DNA of 64,000 bases from contig NC_081185.1 of assembly GCF_029867415.1 (NCBI RefSeq), forward strand, positions 112,455,617-112,519,616, in the 5' to 3' direction. Both the position numbers and the translations under genes were made by a program. The first letter of the stretch is position 1. Every line of letters begins with the position of its first letter. Source of the DNA: Vicia villosa (taxonomy: Eukaryota; Streptophyta; Magnoliopsida; Fabales; Fabaceae). This document shows positions 10,927-20,627 of the stretch, in pieces. Below the pieces are notes generated by a model. It was not told the origin of the DNA. It saw nothing but the letters and a program-made list of their open reading frames with translations, and made no database searches.

Positions 10927-11115
10927 ATGACTCAAAGGCGACAGATCTCTGCATATCTCGGGATGGCTCTCCTAATACCTCTCAAGTCAGACCTCTTCTT
11001 TGATGTTGTTATCAACTTTCACCCAAAGACAGAAGACTTTCTTGAGTTATGGGAGGAGGTTAAGAATGATATTCTTAACTTCTATGTTGAGGGAAAGCCC
11101 CGTTTGCAACATTAG
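10927..11115 (+). CDS. Small post-pol ORF of unknown function
   Basis: 62 codons. The second half (LKSDLFFDVVINFHP... ending GKPRLQH) aligns without gaps to the same place in E2 (34975-35106, ending RKPRLRH with the same stop). The E2 frame has a TGA just upstream (34966) and no ATG, so it is not expressible there as an independent ORF. I do not recognise a domain. It may be a relic of a longer ORF such as the envelope-like gene, or chance conservation in recently related elements. Confidence 0.35.
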   Translation: MTQRRQISAYLGMALLIPLKSDLFFDVVINFHPKTEDFLELWEEVKNDILNFYVEGKPRLQH

Positions 11116-11941
11116 CTCTCTGTCTGTGAACTGTCCCTCTCTTCCTCTTTGGTCACTTGGATCTCTCCTACAGTGGAGGTTCCAGTCTGGAAGACAAGAG
11201 TCCACAGGGATTCTTGATGGGTTGACACCGAGCGTGTCCTGCTAGGGTGCTGTTTTTAATTTTTGTAGTCATTTCCTCTTGGGATGACTTTTTATGTATT
11301 TGCTAGGAATGTTTCTCATCTTGTTAAACATAGGAACCTTTTGTAATATCTTTTGATTATCAATGAAAAGTTTCTTTGCTTTTACATTCCAGTGTTTTTA
11401 TTTGTCGTTTTAATCATCTGAATCTTTTGAAATATTCTTTTTGATGTTATGACAAAAAGGGGGAGAAGATAAATGATAAATGATTTGATTAAATCTATCA
11501 GTTGCTGGGTAAAAGCTCCCACACATTCACTAACAAGAACTGCAAGTTCTATATGGTTTAAGTGTTTTGCAGGTATAAAGAAGTGAAGAGAATCTTCAAA
11601 GCAAACACAAGAAGAAAAACCATGGAAACTGAAGCAAGCTGAGTGCTGTCAAGCTTCAGAAATCAGAAGCAGAAAGAAGAATAGAATTTGATCCATATTT
11701 GTCTATTTTATCTGACAAAATTCTATTTGCTCTGATACATTATTTTAGCCTATATGGCTCTGATACATATAATGTGTTCTAATATGCATTTTATGTTCTA
11801 ACTCGTTCATGCTGACTTTTGTCGTTTAGTTTTTGTTCTGTAACATTTCAGGATGTAGAGATGCTCAGATGATGCTCTGGTACATTCAACAATGTTCTGA
11901 TACAAATCTAGCATGAAGTGATGTTGGTAGAAATTCAAAGC

Positions 11942-12195
11942 TCTGAAGCTATCCGAGGGAAGCAGAAATCAGAAGCTGCGAATGTTCTAAAGATCCAGAA
12001 AACTCAAGTTCTGAAGCTGTCCTAAATGGAAGCAGAAATCAGAAGCTGTGAATGTTCAGAAGATCAAAGAAATTCAAGTTCTGAAGCTGTCCTAGATGGA
12101 AGCAGGAATCAGAAGCTGTGAGTGTTCTAAGGATCTAAAGAAATTCTAGTTCTGAAGCTGTCCAATGGAAGCAGAAGTCAGAAGCTATGAATTCT
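11942..12195 (+). repeat. About 75-bp tandem repeat in E1 3' region
   Basis: Four diverged units, each with gttctgaagctgtcc (or a variant), ggaagcag, aatcagaagct and gaatgttc. The E2 homologue at about 35928-36185 also has four units. Confidence 0.85.
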
Positions 12196-12276
12196 CTGAA
12201 GACAGAAGCTTATATGATCGTCTCTACCGAAATAATCAGGGAAGTCTTTTATTAAAAGTTCTTCGAGTATTTATTT

Positions 12277-12326
12277 CAGGGGGAGATTATTTATCTCAGG
12301 GGGAGATTGTTAATCTCAGGGGGAGA
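12277..12326 (+). repeat. Triple PPT-like G-rich motif
   Basis: Three copies of tcagggggaga separated by short inverted repeats (gagat-tattt-atctc and gagatt-gtt-aatctc). The middle copy, at 12298-12312, is identical over 15 bases (agggggagattgtta) to the true PPT/LTR junction at 12431-12445. Confidence 0.9.
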
Positions 12327-12427
12327 CATATTCATATGCTTATGCTATAGCTGTGTAATTTGTCTTTTGCCGTCTGTTCTTTCTGATCGCAAATTCATAT
12401 CATTTATATATGTTTTTGTCATCATCA

Positions 12428-12440
12428 AAAAGGGGGAGAT
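12428..12440 (+). promoter_or_regulatory. E1 polypurine tract
   Basis: aaaagggggagat ending exactly at the base before the 3' LTR. It is the primer for plus-strand synthesis. Confidence 0.9.
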
Positions 12441-13641
12441 TGTTAGAACAAGATTTGTTCTAATCAATTATCTTAGTTTTGATGATAACAATAATATGAA
12501 TTTTGCTTAAGATAATATGGTACTCTAATCCATTGCAATTTCCCTTTCAGGAAATATATAAAGAGTACGCATAATTCAGCGCTCAGAAGCTTTGTCTCAA
12601 GGGTTCAGCATGCAACATCAGAACATGGTCTGGCAAGACATCAGAAGATGGTCGAAGCAGAATCAGAACATGGGTCTATGGAAGCATCAGAAGAACAAGA
12701 GAACAGAAGCACTGAAGTTCTGATGGTATCACGCTCAGAAGCACTTCAAGGTCAGAAGATCAGAAGATGCTATGCACCAAGCTGTTTGACTCTGATGATA
12801 TTCAAACGTTGTATTCACAAACATCAGATCAGAAGGAAGTACAAGTGGCAAGCTACGCTGACTGACAAAAGGAACGTTAAAAGCTATTCTAGGCTACGTC
12901 AGTAGACACAGCGTGAACAAGGCTCGAGGTAGTTGACAAAAGCGTATAACATTAAATGCGATGCTGTACGGAACACGCAAAGCATTAAATGCATTCAACG
13001 GTCATCTTCTCCAACGCCTATAAATATGAAGTTCTGATGAGAAGCAAGGTTAACGATTCTGCACCAAAACAATTCAAATTAACTTGCTGAAACGCTGTTC
13101 AAATCTAAACTCAGAATCTTCATCTTCATCAAAGCTCACTACATTGCTGTTGTAATATATTAGTGAGATTAAGCTTAAACGATTAAGAGAAATATCACAG
13201 TTGTGATTATCGCTTTTTAGAAGCATTTGTAATACTCTTTGATTACATTAAGTTGTAAGGAACTAGAGTGATCGTGTGGATCAGAATACTCTAGGAAGTC
13301 TTAGGAGTGAACTAAGCAGATTGTAACTAGAGTGATCGTGTGGATCAGTAGACTCTAGAAAAGTCTTAGAGGGTATCTAAGCAGTGTTCCTGGAGTGATC
13401 AGTGTGTGATCAGAAGACTCTGGAAGACTTAGTTGCTGACTAAGTGGAAAACCATTGTAATCCGTGCGATTAGTGGATTAAATCCTCAGTTGAGGTAAAT
13501 CATCTCTGCGGGGGTGGACTGGAGTAGTTTAGTTAACAACGAACCAGGATAAAAATAACTGTGCAATTTATTTTTATCTGTCAAGTCTTTAAAGCTACAC
13601 TTATTCAAACCCCCCCTTTCTAAGTGTTTTTCTATCCTTCA
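12441..13641 (+). repeat. E1 3' LTR
   Basis: 1201 bp, same length as the 5' LTR and about 99.75% identical by eye. Its TATA box is at 13019-13026. It is followed by the aagac duplication. Confidence 0.97.
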
Positions 13642-13646
13642 AAGAC

Positions 13647-16183
13647 TGTCCCTACCATGAAGAGGGCAGATAGTCTAAGGGAAGAACATAATAGTCATTT
13701 AGGCAACAGTAAGGATACCTTAGCATTCGAAGGGACTATCATCATTTATCGAGGCAGCATCGAGGGACGAGATCACTTTATTCGTAGGCAACTCGAAGGG
13801 ACTATGATATTTTATTCCGAGGGACTATGATGATTTGAATTCGTAGGCAGCAAGCTAAGGTATCCCTATATCCGAGGGACTTAACTATTTTGATCGAGAA
13901 GGCAACCAAGAGGGATTACCTTAGAGGTGTCTGGGTGCAACAATCACGTGGTTCGAATTCAGTTATGTTATCTTAATTTAGGTGAGCTATCGTTTAATTA
14001 ATTTAGTCTTATCACTCCCTAATATTACTAACCACGCAGTCAAATACATACAAATAATAAAATAGTAATTATAGTGTGCGGAAAGTAAAATGCGGAAAGT
14101 AAAACCCTAATTACTATTACATCAAAAAATGTTGCAACCTATACATCGTTTCTAGAATTTAAATAAAGAAAAAGAAAAATAAATAACTGAAATAAACACT
14201 CATGCGACAATCAACGGAGTTTGGAGATGAGAAAAGAAATCGAGAGAAAATTTCATTTATGAAAACATTAAAACTAAGTTAATTTAACTATTAAAGAAAT
14301 TGAGTCTGAATTAATTATCTAATTAATTAATTTATAATTGTTAAGCAAAAGGATAATCCTAATTAGATTAAAATTTAAGTGACAAAAAATATTTAATCAA
14401 AAGAAATGTAATTAAAATGTTTTTGGTGATTTTACTTGGTTGATTTTAATTAAAAGTAATTTAAACAAATTAATAACGGTATTATAAGTACAAATCAAAA
14501 CTAACGAAAACACGTGATGCAGCGTGGTATAAGTACCCAGATCTATCAATGATGATCTCCTGAATCCAATAACGGTGTTCGTTTGTGCTGGAAAGGCTTG
14601 GAATGATGAACCCGAGGAAAAGCTTACATTTTCCCTAACAATGGCGTCGACTCGTACCTGCGTTAAATCTCATGCTCGATAGTTCCAAACATTCACAAAC
14701 ATCATTATGAACACCAATATTTGCATTGAAATAATTTATATGGCCGAATATGAAGGTTTGAGAATCAAGAAAATTACAAAACGGTGTAATTTTGTGGGGA
14801 CGAACCTGGGCACAGTTTGCCTTGCTTAAGAACTTGAGGCAGTTGCTGGAAGGTTGAAGAAGATGAATCAATCCTTAGATCTGAACGAACGTGACTGGAG
14901 AGTTACTTTTGGTTGTTCCCTATTTTCTTTGACTTTGGAAGTTTGGAAACCCTAGTGTTTCTTCTCCTCTTTTTCGTCCCCTTCCTTACTGAAGTCTTGT
15001 GTATATATATGAGAACGAATTAGGTTTGTTTGTGGGCTTGGATATTAGGTCATTAGGAGAGGAAAAATATTTGAAAAGAAACATGTTAATTCTTTCTAAT
15101 TTTAGCAAATATTCTCTCCATAACCCTAGGCCACGAATTTGGAGTCTTATGGATGCATACATGGGCCTTTAATATGATCCAAAGCAAAAGCTATAGGTAT
15201 TGATCCATTTAATTCACTTTTTATTTCATTTATTTTCCTTTTAATTGCATAAAATTCAAATAAAAATAAAATAAAATGATGAAAGCTTGTGGATGGGTTT
15301 TAGGGATCATATCTTGGGTCACAAACATGTTTGGCATCAAAGTTCTAGGCCCATTAACCTAAAAACATAAAACTATGCTTTTAGGTTTTTATGTTTTTTC
15401 TTGAAAATCGACCAACTTGCGTAAGCTATAACTCAATCAATATTGATCATATGGAGATGATCTAGGACTTTTTGAAAAGCCCAAGATGTCCTCTTTAAGC
15501 CACTTTGGAACACTTTTTCGATTCGGAGGTTTTATCTTGATGATATAGCTCCTGACAAAAAACAGCTTTTTGCGACCTTCTAGAAGGACCTGTAATGTTT
15601 TGTGTCATATCTCTCAAATGGTGCATTTTTGGACTTGGCTTGTGAGAGAAAAAATTGTAGAGAATTCAATTTCCTTCAAAATGAACTTTGGATGGGAAAT
15701 TTATGATGTTCCATGTGAAAGTTATGGCTGGTCAAAGTTGGGTTGACTTTCACCTAAAAACCCTAATTTAGCAACTTAGGTTTTTGATGATTTTGGAACT
15801 TTTCTTGATGAATCATGATCAAATATTGATCAAATGATGAATGATACTTAAAAGTTAGGATGTTGACCAAAAATCAGGAACTTTGACTGTGATTTGACCA
15901 TAGTTTGACTTTTAGGTCAACTAGTCGATTATTGATTGTTTGTGCCATTGAGTGAGCAATCTTTTGAATCGAGGCTTGGAACTTGGCATGAGGGTACTTT
16001 GAATCATATGAGAGGTCATGGAGTCCACTGGAAGTATCAAAACCTGACTTTTCTTTGAAAAAGGCAAAACCCTAGTTGGAGGGCCGTTGTTTAGGAGAGT
16101 GTATATTCAGTCAAGTATTGAGACTTTGATATTCAAATGAGCTTGAGTATGAAAATATGGTGGGCAAATTTTGGGGTATGACA
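13647..16183 (-). repeat. Ogre O1 5' LTR, 5' segment
   Basis: This continues the O1 LTR from across E1: gactgtccctacc at the E1 junction matches solo LTR A near 40290. On the minus strand the LTR begins tgtcataccccaaaatttgc at 16183. A minus-strand TATA-like stretch (atatatatac) lies near 15001-15012, followed downstream by a segment matching solo LTR A around 46790-46870 (ccctagtgtttcttctcct). No coding region is seen. The short frame at 14635-14871 is within the LTR and shows no domain. Confidence 0.85.
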
Positions 16184-16698
16184 GTGGAGGACTGGAGGTA
16201 TTCTTCCACTCCAATCTTCTTCGAGAGTCTTTCTTTGAACACTTTTTGTAAGACACCTGTTTAAAATATAAATTGCAGTAGCAACACCTTCTGCCCAAAA
16301 TTCCTTAGACATTTGTTTGGCCTTTAACATGCATCTCATCATATCCATAATTGTTCTATTCTTTTTTCAGCAACTCCCTTCTATTAAGGTGTATATCTTG
16401 GTGATCATTGATGCTCAATTCCATGTTGCTCAAAGAAACTTGTACCAGCGAGGTATTCTTGGCCTCTGTCTGTTCTCAATGCTTTGATTTTACAACCAAT
16501 TTGTTTTTCTACAAATGTCTTGAATGTCTTGAAGGAATCACATGCTTCTAATTTTTGTTTCAAGAAGTACACCCAAGTCTTTCTACAAAAATCATCAATA
16601 AAAATAATAAAGTACTTACAACCACCTAGTGTTGGTATTTCCACTAAACACATGTCGGAATGAATTATCTCTAGTAACTTCTTTTCTCGACAAGACAT
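16184..16698 (-). pseudogene. E6 integrase fragment
   Basis: A copia integrase core (rve), broken into two frames. The upstream part (16405-16698) shows IIHSDMC with the first Asp, IIFIDDFCRKTWVYFLK, and ALRTDRGQEY with the second Asp. The downstream frame (16133-16348) shows RCMLKAKQMSKEFWAEGVATAIYILNR. The Glu-containing segment falls in the frame break. The ORF runs into the Ogre LTR at 16183, so its last residues are not integrase. Confidence 0.8.
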
Positions 16699-16776
16699 TC
16701 CAGTTGGAAATGAATCTCCATGTTTCTTTCTAATTTGACAAGCCTCACATACTCCATTTGGAATATTCAGAACAGG

Positions 16777-17270
16777 CTATCCAGAAACATATTCTTTTCT
16801 CGACGGGTAATTCAAGCCAGAAAAATAAAAGTGATCAAATTTCATGTGCCACAACCAATCATCATTTGGAATGACAGAACTCAAGAAAGGAAATTTTTCA
16901 TGTTGAATTTTCAAAGGAAATAGGTGGTTCAATGTTTTTCTTACCTTTGTGATAAATCTGTCATTTCTGTCAATCAACATGCAAAAACCATTATGAATCT
17001 GCATGTTGTAACCTTTCTCTGAAAGTTGTCTCATACTCAAGAGAATATGATGGAGACCCAAAAGCATAGAAAACATCACCAATAAAGTTTTGAGTTCCAC
17101 CTCTCAACCTGATAGAATTTCGGCATTTCCCCAAAATTGGAATATTTGAATTGTTTCCAAACTTCACGGTAGATTTTACCGTTTTGTTTAGAGAAGAAAA
17201 TAATTCCCTTTTCCCACACATATGATTACTACATCCAGTATCTAGATATCAAATTTCCCCTTCTTCAGAA
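16777..17270 (-). pseudogene. E6 protease and GAG-pre-integrase fragment
   Basis: On the minus strand the protease motif YLDTGCSNHM is present near 17225-17255 but is preceded by TGA where a Trp would be expected. Protease body sequence (VKFGNNSNIPILGK) follows to about 17100. A frame change leads to the pre-integrase segment with LSEKGYNMQIHNGFC and LWHMKFDHFYFSGL. The catalytic DTG is kept, but the frame is broken, so no functional enzyme is expected. Confidence 0.75.
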
Positions 17271-17338
17271 AATGTATTGTTGGCCAAAATTAAATTTTGT
17301 GGATTTTCAAAGTACCCATTTGTATTTTGATACGAACT

Positions 17339-17845
17339 TTATGCCACATTTGTCTGATGCTTGTATCTACAATCAACTGCTTTGTGTAAAAACTTTCCAA
17401 AGTGATAACAACTATAATTTCTCATTTCTTGGTTGTAGTTACCTTTTCCTCGACCATGATTGTTGAATTCAAAATTATTTCCTCGACGACGATTGTTGAA
17501 TGGAATGAAATTATTTTCTCTCCATTGGTTAAAGTTGCCACGTCCTCTTCCTCCATTATTTCCTCGGCCTCTGCCTCTACAATTTCCTCTTCCTCTGGGG
17601 AAATTATTTTCACCTCTTTCTTCTACAATATGACTTGATTCAGAAGTATGGTTTAAATTTACCAGACTTTTGAGAGCTTCTTCTTTCACTACTTTCTCGG
17701 TCTTTTCTAATATTCTATTGACATGACTTTTAATGCTTTCTTGTAACTCAACTACAGATAATGTATCTGTGTCTTGGGATTCAATTATTGTAGTCACTAC
17801 ATGGTCAAACTTCATCAGCATTGTACATAGAATTTTTTGTACCAC
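17339..17845 (-). pseudogene. E6 Gag C-terminal region
   Basis: 168 codons on the minus strand. Residues 1-60 match the end of the copia UBN2 Gag domain (MVQKILCTMLMKFDHVV, then VVELQESIKSHVNRI). Residues about 80-135 are an Arg/Gly/Asn-rich nucleocapsid stretch with repeated GRGRGN. The zinc knuckle reads CYHFGKFLHKAVDC: the second Cys is Phe and the Gly before His is changed, so zinc binding is doubtful. Confidence 0.75.
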
Positions 17846-18005
17846 TTTGCTATCCGCAATATCCTCTCCATATACTCGCTTCTTGTTGACGAGATTTATA
17901 ACACGAGAAACATATTTTTTCTAGCATTTCTAAATTTGACATTTTGTACCTTGCATATTTTTTACGCAGCGATTGTAATTTGGACTTCTGAGTCTTCTAT
18001 ACTCC

Positions 18006-18233
18006 TTAATGTGGCAACTTCAATATGTCCCACGCTTCTTTAGCAGTTTTAGCATTTACTATTTTGCCAAATATTGAGTAATCAATTCCTTGATGAATTT
18101 TTGAAAGTGCCAACTGGTTCCTTTCATGAGCAACTTCATCAGCTCCTTGTTGTAAACCGAAATCCACAAAACTCCAAACATTGTGAGCTTTTAGATGTGT
18201 TGTCATTAATAATTCTATGTAACTAAAATCCAA
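18006..18233 (-). pseudogene. E6 Gag N-terminal (UBN2) fragment
   Basis: 75 codons with LLMTTHLKAHNVWSFVDFG and NAKTAKEAWDILK, characteristic of the UBN2/DUF4219 Gag region of TNT1-like copia elements. It is separated from the rest of Gag (17845) by stops and a frame change. Confidence 0.75.
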
Positions 18234-18381
18234 CTTTGCGGTTAATTTTAGACCGGACCAGACAAATTATAATTATTTTCCAAATCTCTCAAAAAATAGT
18301 CACAATAATTTTTGACACAATAAAAACTCTTTTCTTCCTCACACCTTTTTTTTTGATACTTACACCAACGGGACTTTATTT

Positions 18382-18394
18382 GCTCTCATACCAA
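18382..18394 (-). promoter_or_regulatory. E6 primer binding site
   Basis: Minus strand ttggtatgagagc, one base from the initiator-Met tRNA complement, next to the candidate LTR. Confidence 0.65.
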
Positions 18395-18721
18395 TTTAAT
18401 ATCTAATATGACATATTATATATACACTTATAATAATAGAGAGAATAGGAAGTGGTATTGCAACTCTTTTTTCTATTTCTAGAACAGATTGCTTTACAAA
18501 GAAAGTTTAGGTGCCTTTATATAGACTTTTAATAGCTAACCACTAAGTAAATAATCTTAGATATGGCGGCACAGCTATGCAATACGGTGATACAGCTCTA
18601 CTTAATTCTTACTGGCTAATGTAGTTTAAACTTATGTATTAAGAAAGTATTGCTAAGACACCTCTTCATTTTTTCTTTTGGTCCGATGATATCACTTTCT
18701 TACTCAATAAGAATGCCAACA
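18395..18721 (-). repeat. E6 5' LTR (candidate)
   Basis: About 326 bp between the PBS and a minus-strand start tgttggcattc at 18721. A minus-strand TATA (ctatataaagg) lies at about 18513-18525. The 3' LTR is not in the window, so the boundaries rest on PBS position, TG start and promoter. Confidence 0.6.
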
Positions 18722-19166
18722 ACTATTTTTCTATATTCTTCTAGACTTGATTTAAATATCCGAGCAATTCTTGTATGAACACGGACATAAATCCATATAT
18801 TTATGAACAACCAATAAGAAGAGAGAAAATTTAAATTTATTTAAAATTTAATCTCGTTTTTAATTGTCAACATGGAGGATGGTTGTGATAATGGAGGAGA
18901 GAGATAATTTTAATTTTATTATTTAATTAATAAAAAAATGTGATTGGTTGTGTGTAAATTCAGGTGGTATAGTGTGACCATGTAAGTATTTTCCTAAATA
19001 TCCAACTTCACTTAATATGATATAACAAAAAAAAAAAACTAAAATGAGGAATAATCTCACATTATGAATATCCATTTCCACTAAAAAAATATAGGTCTCA
19101 TATTTTAGGTTTCAAATTTCAACAGCAACCGGCGCTGGATCGGCAACATTTCTGCAACTGCCCCCG
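18722..19166. promoter_or_regulatory. Upstream region of F-box gene
   Basis: AT-rich, with no element recognised. It should contain the promoter and 5' UTR of the F-box gene that starts at 19167. I could not pick a TATA box with confidence. Confidence 0.4.
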
Positions 19167-19249
19167 ATGAAGCCGTCGCCGGTGATCCTCCCTAACGATC
19201 TCATCTTGGAGTCACTGTCATTTCTTCCTGTGAAATCTCTTCTTCGATT
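19167..19249 (+). CDS. F-box protein, N-terminal fragment (cut by gap)
   Basis: The first 27 residues include LPNDLILESLSFLPVKSLLR, the start of an F-box as found in the large legume F-box families (F-box/kelch or F-box associated). The F-box binds SKP1 in SCF ubiquitin ligases; the substrate domain would be downstream but is lost in the run of N. The ATG is the first one and sits at the usual distance from the F-box (about 9 residues). After the gap the sequence is Ogre integrase, so the rest of the gene is not adjacent here. I infer an unsized assembly gap rather than a natural fusion. Confidence 0.75.
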
Positions 19250-19349
19250 NNNNNNNNNNNNNNNNNNNNNNNNNNNNNNNNNNNNNNNNNNNNNNNNNNN
19301 NNNNNNNNNNNNNNNNNNNNNNNNNNNNNNNNNNNNNNNNNNNNNNNNN
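19250..19349. other. Assembly gap (100 N)
   Basis: Exactly 100 N, the conventional placeholder for a gap of unknown length. Left flank is an F-box exon and right flank is Ogre pol, so the true distance is unknown and could be many kb. Confidence 0.98.
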
Positions 19350-19351
19350 AC

Positions 19352-20467
19352 CATGACTCGACTTTACTTCGCTGTGTAAACAAGAAGGAAGCAGAACAGA
19401 TCATGGAAGAAATACACAATGGTGCCTTTGGTACTCATTCCAGTGGACATACAATGGCTAAAAAGATCCTTAGAGCAGGTTATTACTGGTCTACCATGGA
19501 AACAGACTGCCATCATCACTCCCGAACATGTCACAAATGCCAGATATACGCTGACAAAGTACATGTACCTCCAGTTCCATTAAGCGTCCTGACGGCTCCT
19601 TGGCCTTTTGCAATGTGGGGAATTGATATGATTGGAGAAATCAAACCTACTGCCTCTAATGGACATCGCTTTATCCTGGTCGCTATTGACTACTTCACAA
19701 AGTGGGTAGAAGCAGCTTCATTTGCTTCTGTCACCAAAAATGTGGTGGCCCGGTTCATCAAATACAATCTCATTTGTCGGTACGGTATCCCTGAACGGAT
19801 TATCACGGACAATGGCACAAATCTAAACAACAGAATGATTACTGAACTTTGCACACAGTTCAAGATCAAGCATCATAATTCCTCTCCATATCGACCAAAG
19901 ATGAACGGCGCGGTGGAAGCTGCCAACAAGAACATCAAGAAAATCATACAAAAAATGACAGTAACCTACAAAGACTGGCATGAGATGTTGCCTTTTGCTC
20001 TTCATGGTTATCGCACATCTGCGCGTACTTCAACAGGGGCAACTCCATTCTCCTTAGTCTATGGTATGGAGGCAGTTCTTCCAATTGAAATTCAGATTCC
20101 TTCCCTAAGGATTATGAAAGAAGCCAATCTAGACGAAGACGATTGGATTCAAACACGGTTGGACCAGATAAACTTGATTGATGAGAAAAGGCTCGCAGCT
20201 ATTTGTCATGGTCAGCTATACCAAAAGCGTATGATCAAAGCCTTCAACAAAAAAGTCAAAAGTCAAGCGTACCAAACTGGTGGCTTGGTTGTCAAACGCA
20301 TCATCTCACCACAAGGTGATCCCAGAGGCAAATGGACTCCCACCTACGAGGGACCATTCATAATCAAGAAAATATTCTCCGGCGGCGCCATGTTGCTTAC
20401 CACCATGGATGGTGAGGATTTCCCACACCCTGTGAATGCTGACATAGTCAAAAAATACTTCTCTTAA
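19352..20467 (+). CDS. pol: Ogre integrase (C-terminal part of Pol)
   Basis: Open from the gap edge to TAA at 20467, about 371 codons. The frame continues upstream of the first ATG (19403), so that ATG is internal. The N-terminal zinc-binding region carries an H-rich stretch (EIHNGAFGTHSSGHT) and CHHHSRTCHKC. The catalytic core has Asp75 (WGIDMIGE), Asp136 (ITDNGT) and Glu172 (NGAVEAANKN), numbered from 19403, with 35 residues between the last two. A C-terminal SH3-like region follows (GGLVVKRI...GKWTPTYEGPFIIKKI). No stops interrupt it. RT and RNase H would lie upstream in the gap. Confidence 0.92.
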   Translation, partial: HDSTLLRCVNKKEAEQIMEEIHNGAFGTHSSGHTMAKKILRAGYYWSTMETDCHHHSRTCHKCQIYADKVHVPPVPLSVLTAPWPFAMWGIDMIGEIKPTASNGHRFILVAIDYFTKWVEAASFASVTKNVVARFIKYNLICRYGIPERIITDNGTNLNNRMITELCTQFKIKHHNSSPYRPKMNGAVEAANKNIKKIIQKMTVTYKDWHEMLPFALHGYRTSARTSTGATPFSLVYGMEAVLPIEIQIPSLRIMKEANLDEDDWIQTRLDQINLIDEKRLAAICHGQLYQKRMIKAFNKKVKSQAYQTGGLVVKRIISPQGDPRGKWTPTYEGPFIIKKIFSGGAMLLTTMDGEDFPHPVNADIVKKYFS

Positions 20468-20487
20468 AAAGAAAAAAAAACAGCTCG

Positions 20488-20627
20488 CTAAGTTGAAAAC
20501 CTGAAAGGGCAACTTAGGCAAAAATGAGCGTCTCGGTGGATTGAAAACCCGAAAGGGCGGTCCAGGCAAAAATTAGAGACTAAACAAATACTATCCCGGT
20601 AGGCTGAAAACCTGAAAGGGCGGCCTA
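20488..20627 (+). ncRNA. Three covarying stem-loops after Ogre pol
   Basis: Hairpins at 20488-20517, 20537-20564 and 20600-20627. The stems are ctaagttg/caacttag, tggattg/cggtcca and taggctg/cggccta, all 7-8 bp if G-U pairs are allowed. The loop is constant (aaaacc[t/c]gaaaggg, itself able to form a small cc-gg stem), and each hairpin is followed by ggcaaaa. Stem bases change on both sides while pairing is kept. It is a structured RNA element of the Ogre transcript rather than a separate gene; the function is unknown. Confidence 0.6.

Larger units (their letters stand above)
10427..12427 (+). other. E1 post-pol region, mostly non-coding
   Basis: A 2-kb segment between pol and the PPT, where SIRE relatives may carry an envelope-like ORF. 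No envelope-like frame is recognisable. It holds the 62-codon ORF at 10927, an array of four units of about 75 bp (11942-12195), and three G-rich PPT-like motifs (12277-12326). E2 has a matching region with the same landmarks. Confidence 0.8.
4190..13646 (+). mobile_element. E1: near-complete SIRE/Maximus-type Ty1-copia retrotransposon
   Basis: The element proper spans 4195-13641 (9447 bp), flanked by the 5-bp duplication aagac at 4190-4194 and 13642-13646. It has two 1201-bp LTRs, a primer site, intact gag and pol frames, about 2 kb of non-coding DNA after pol, and a polypurine tract. I see three base differences between the LTRs (near 4216, 4577 and 5309 of the left LTR), about 0.25%, so insertion is recent. 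It landed inside the O1 LTR. Assignment to the SIRE/Maximus lineage rests on LTR termini, PPT and the Pol sequence. Confidence 0.95.
16184..18721 (-). mobile_element. E6: old Ty1-copia remnant (TNT1-like), 5' half
   Basis: Minus-strand fragments appear in the correct order from right to left: LTR (18395-18721), PBS, Gag, protease, GAG-pre-integrase, then integrase, which is cut at 16183 by the O1 LTR. RT and RNase H are missing. Multiple stops and frameshifts show that it is much older than O1 and E1. O1's target site would be the bases from 16184 (gtgga); the matching copy is not in the window. Confidence 0.85.

Noticed and set aside
16107..16298. ORF spanning integrase and Ogre LTR
   Set aside because: A chimeric frame created by the O1 insertion at 16183; not a real fusion.
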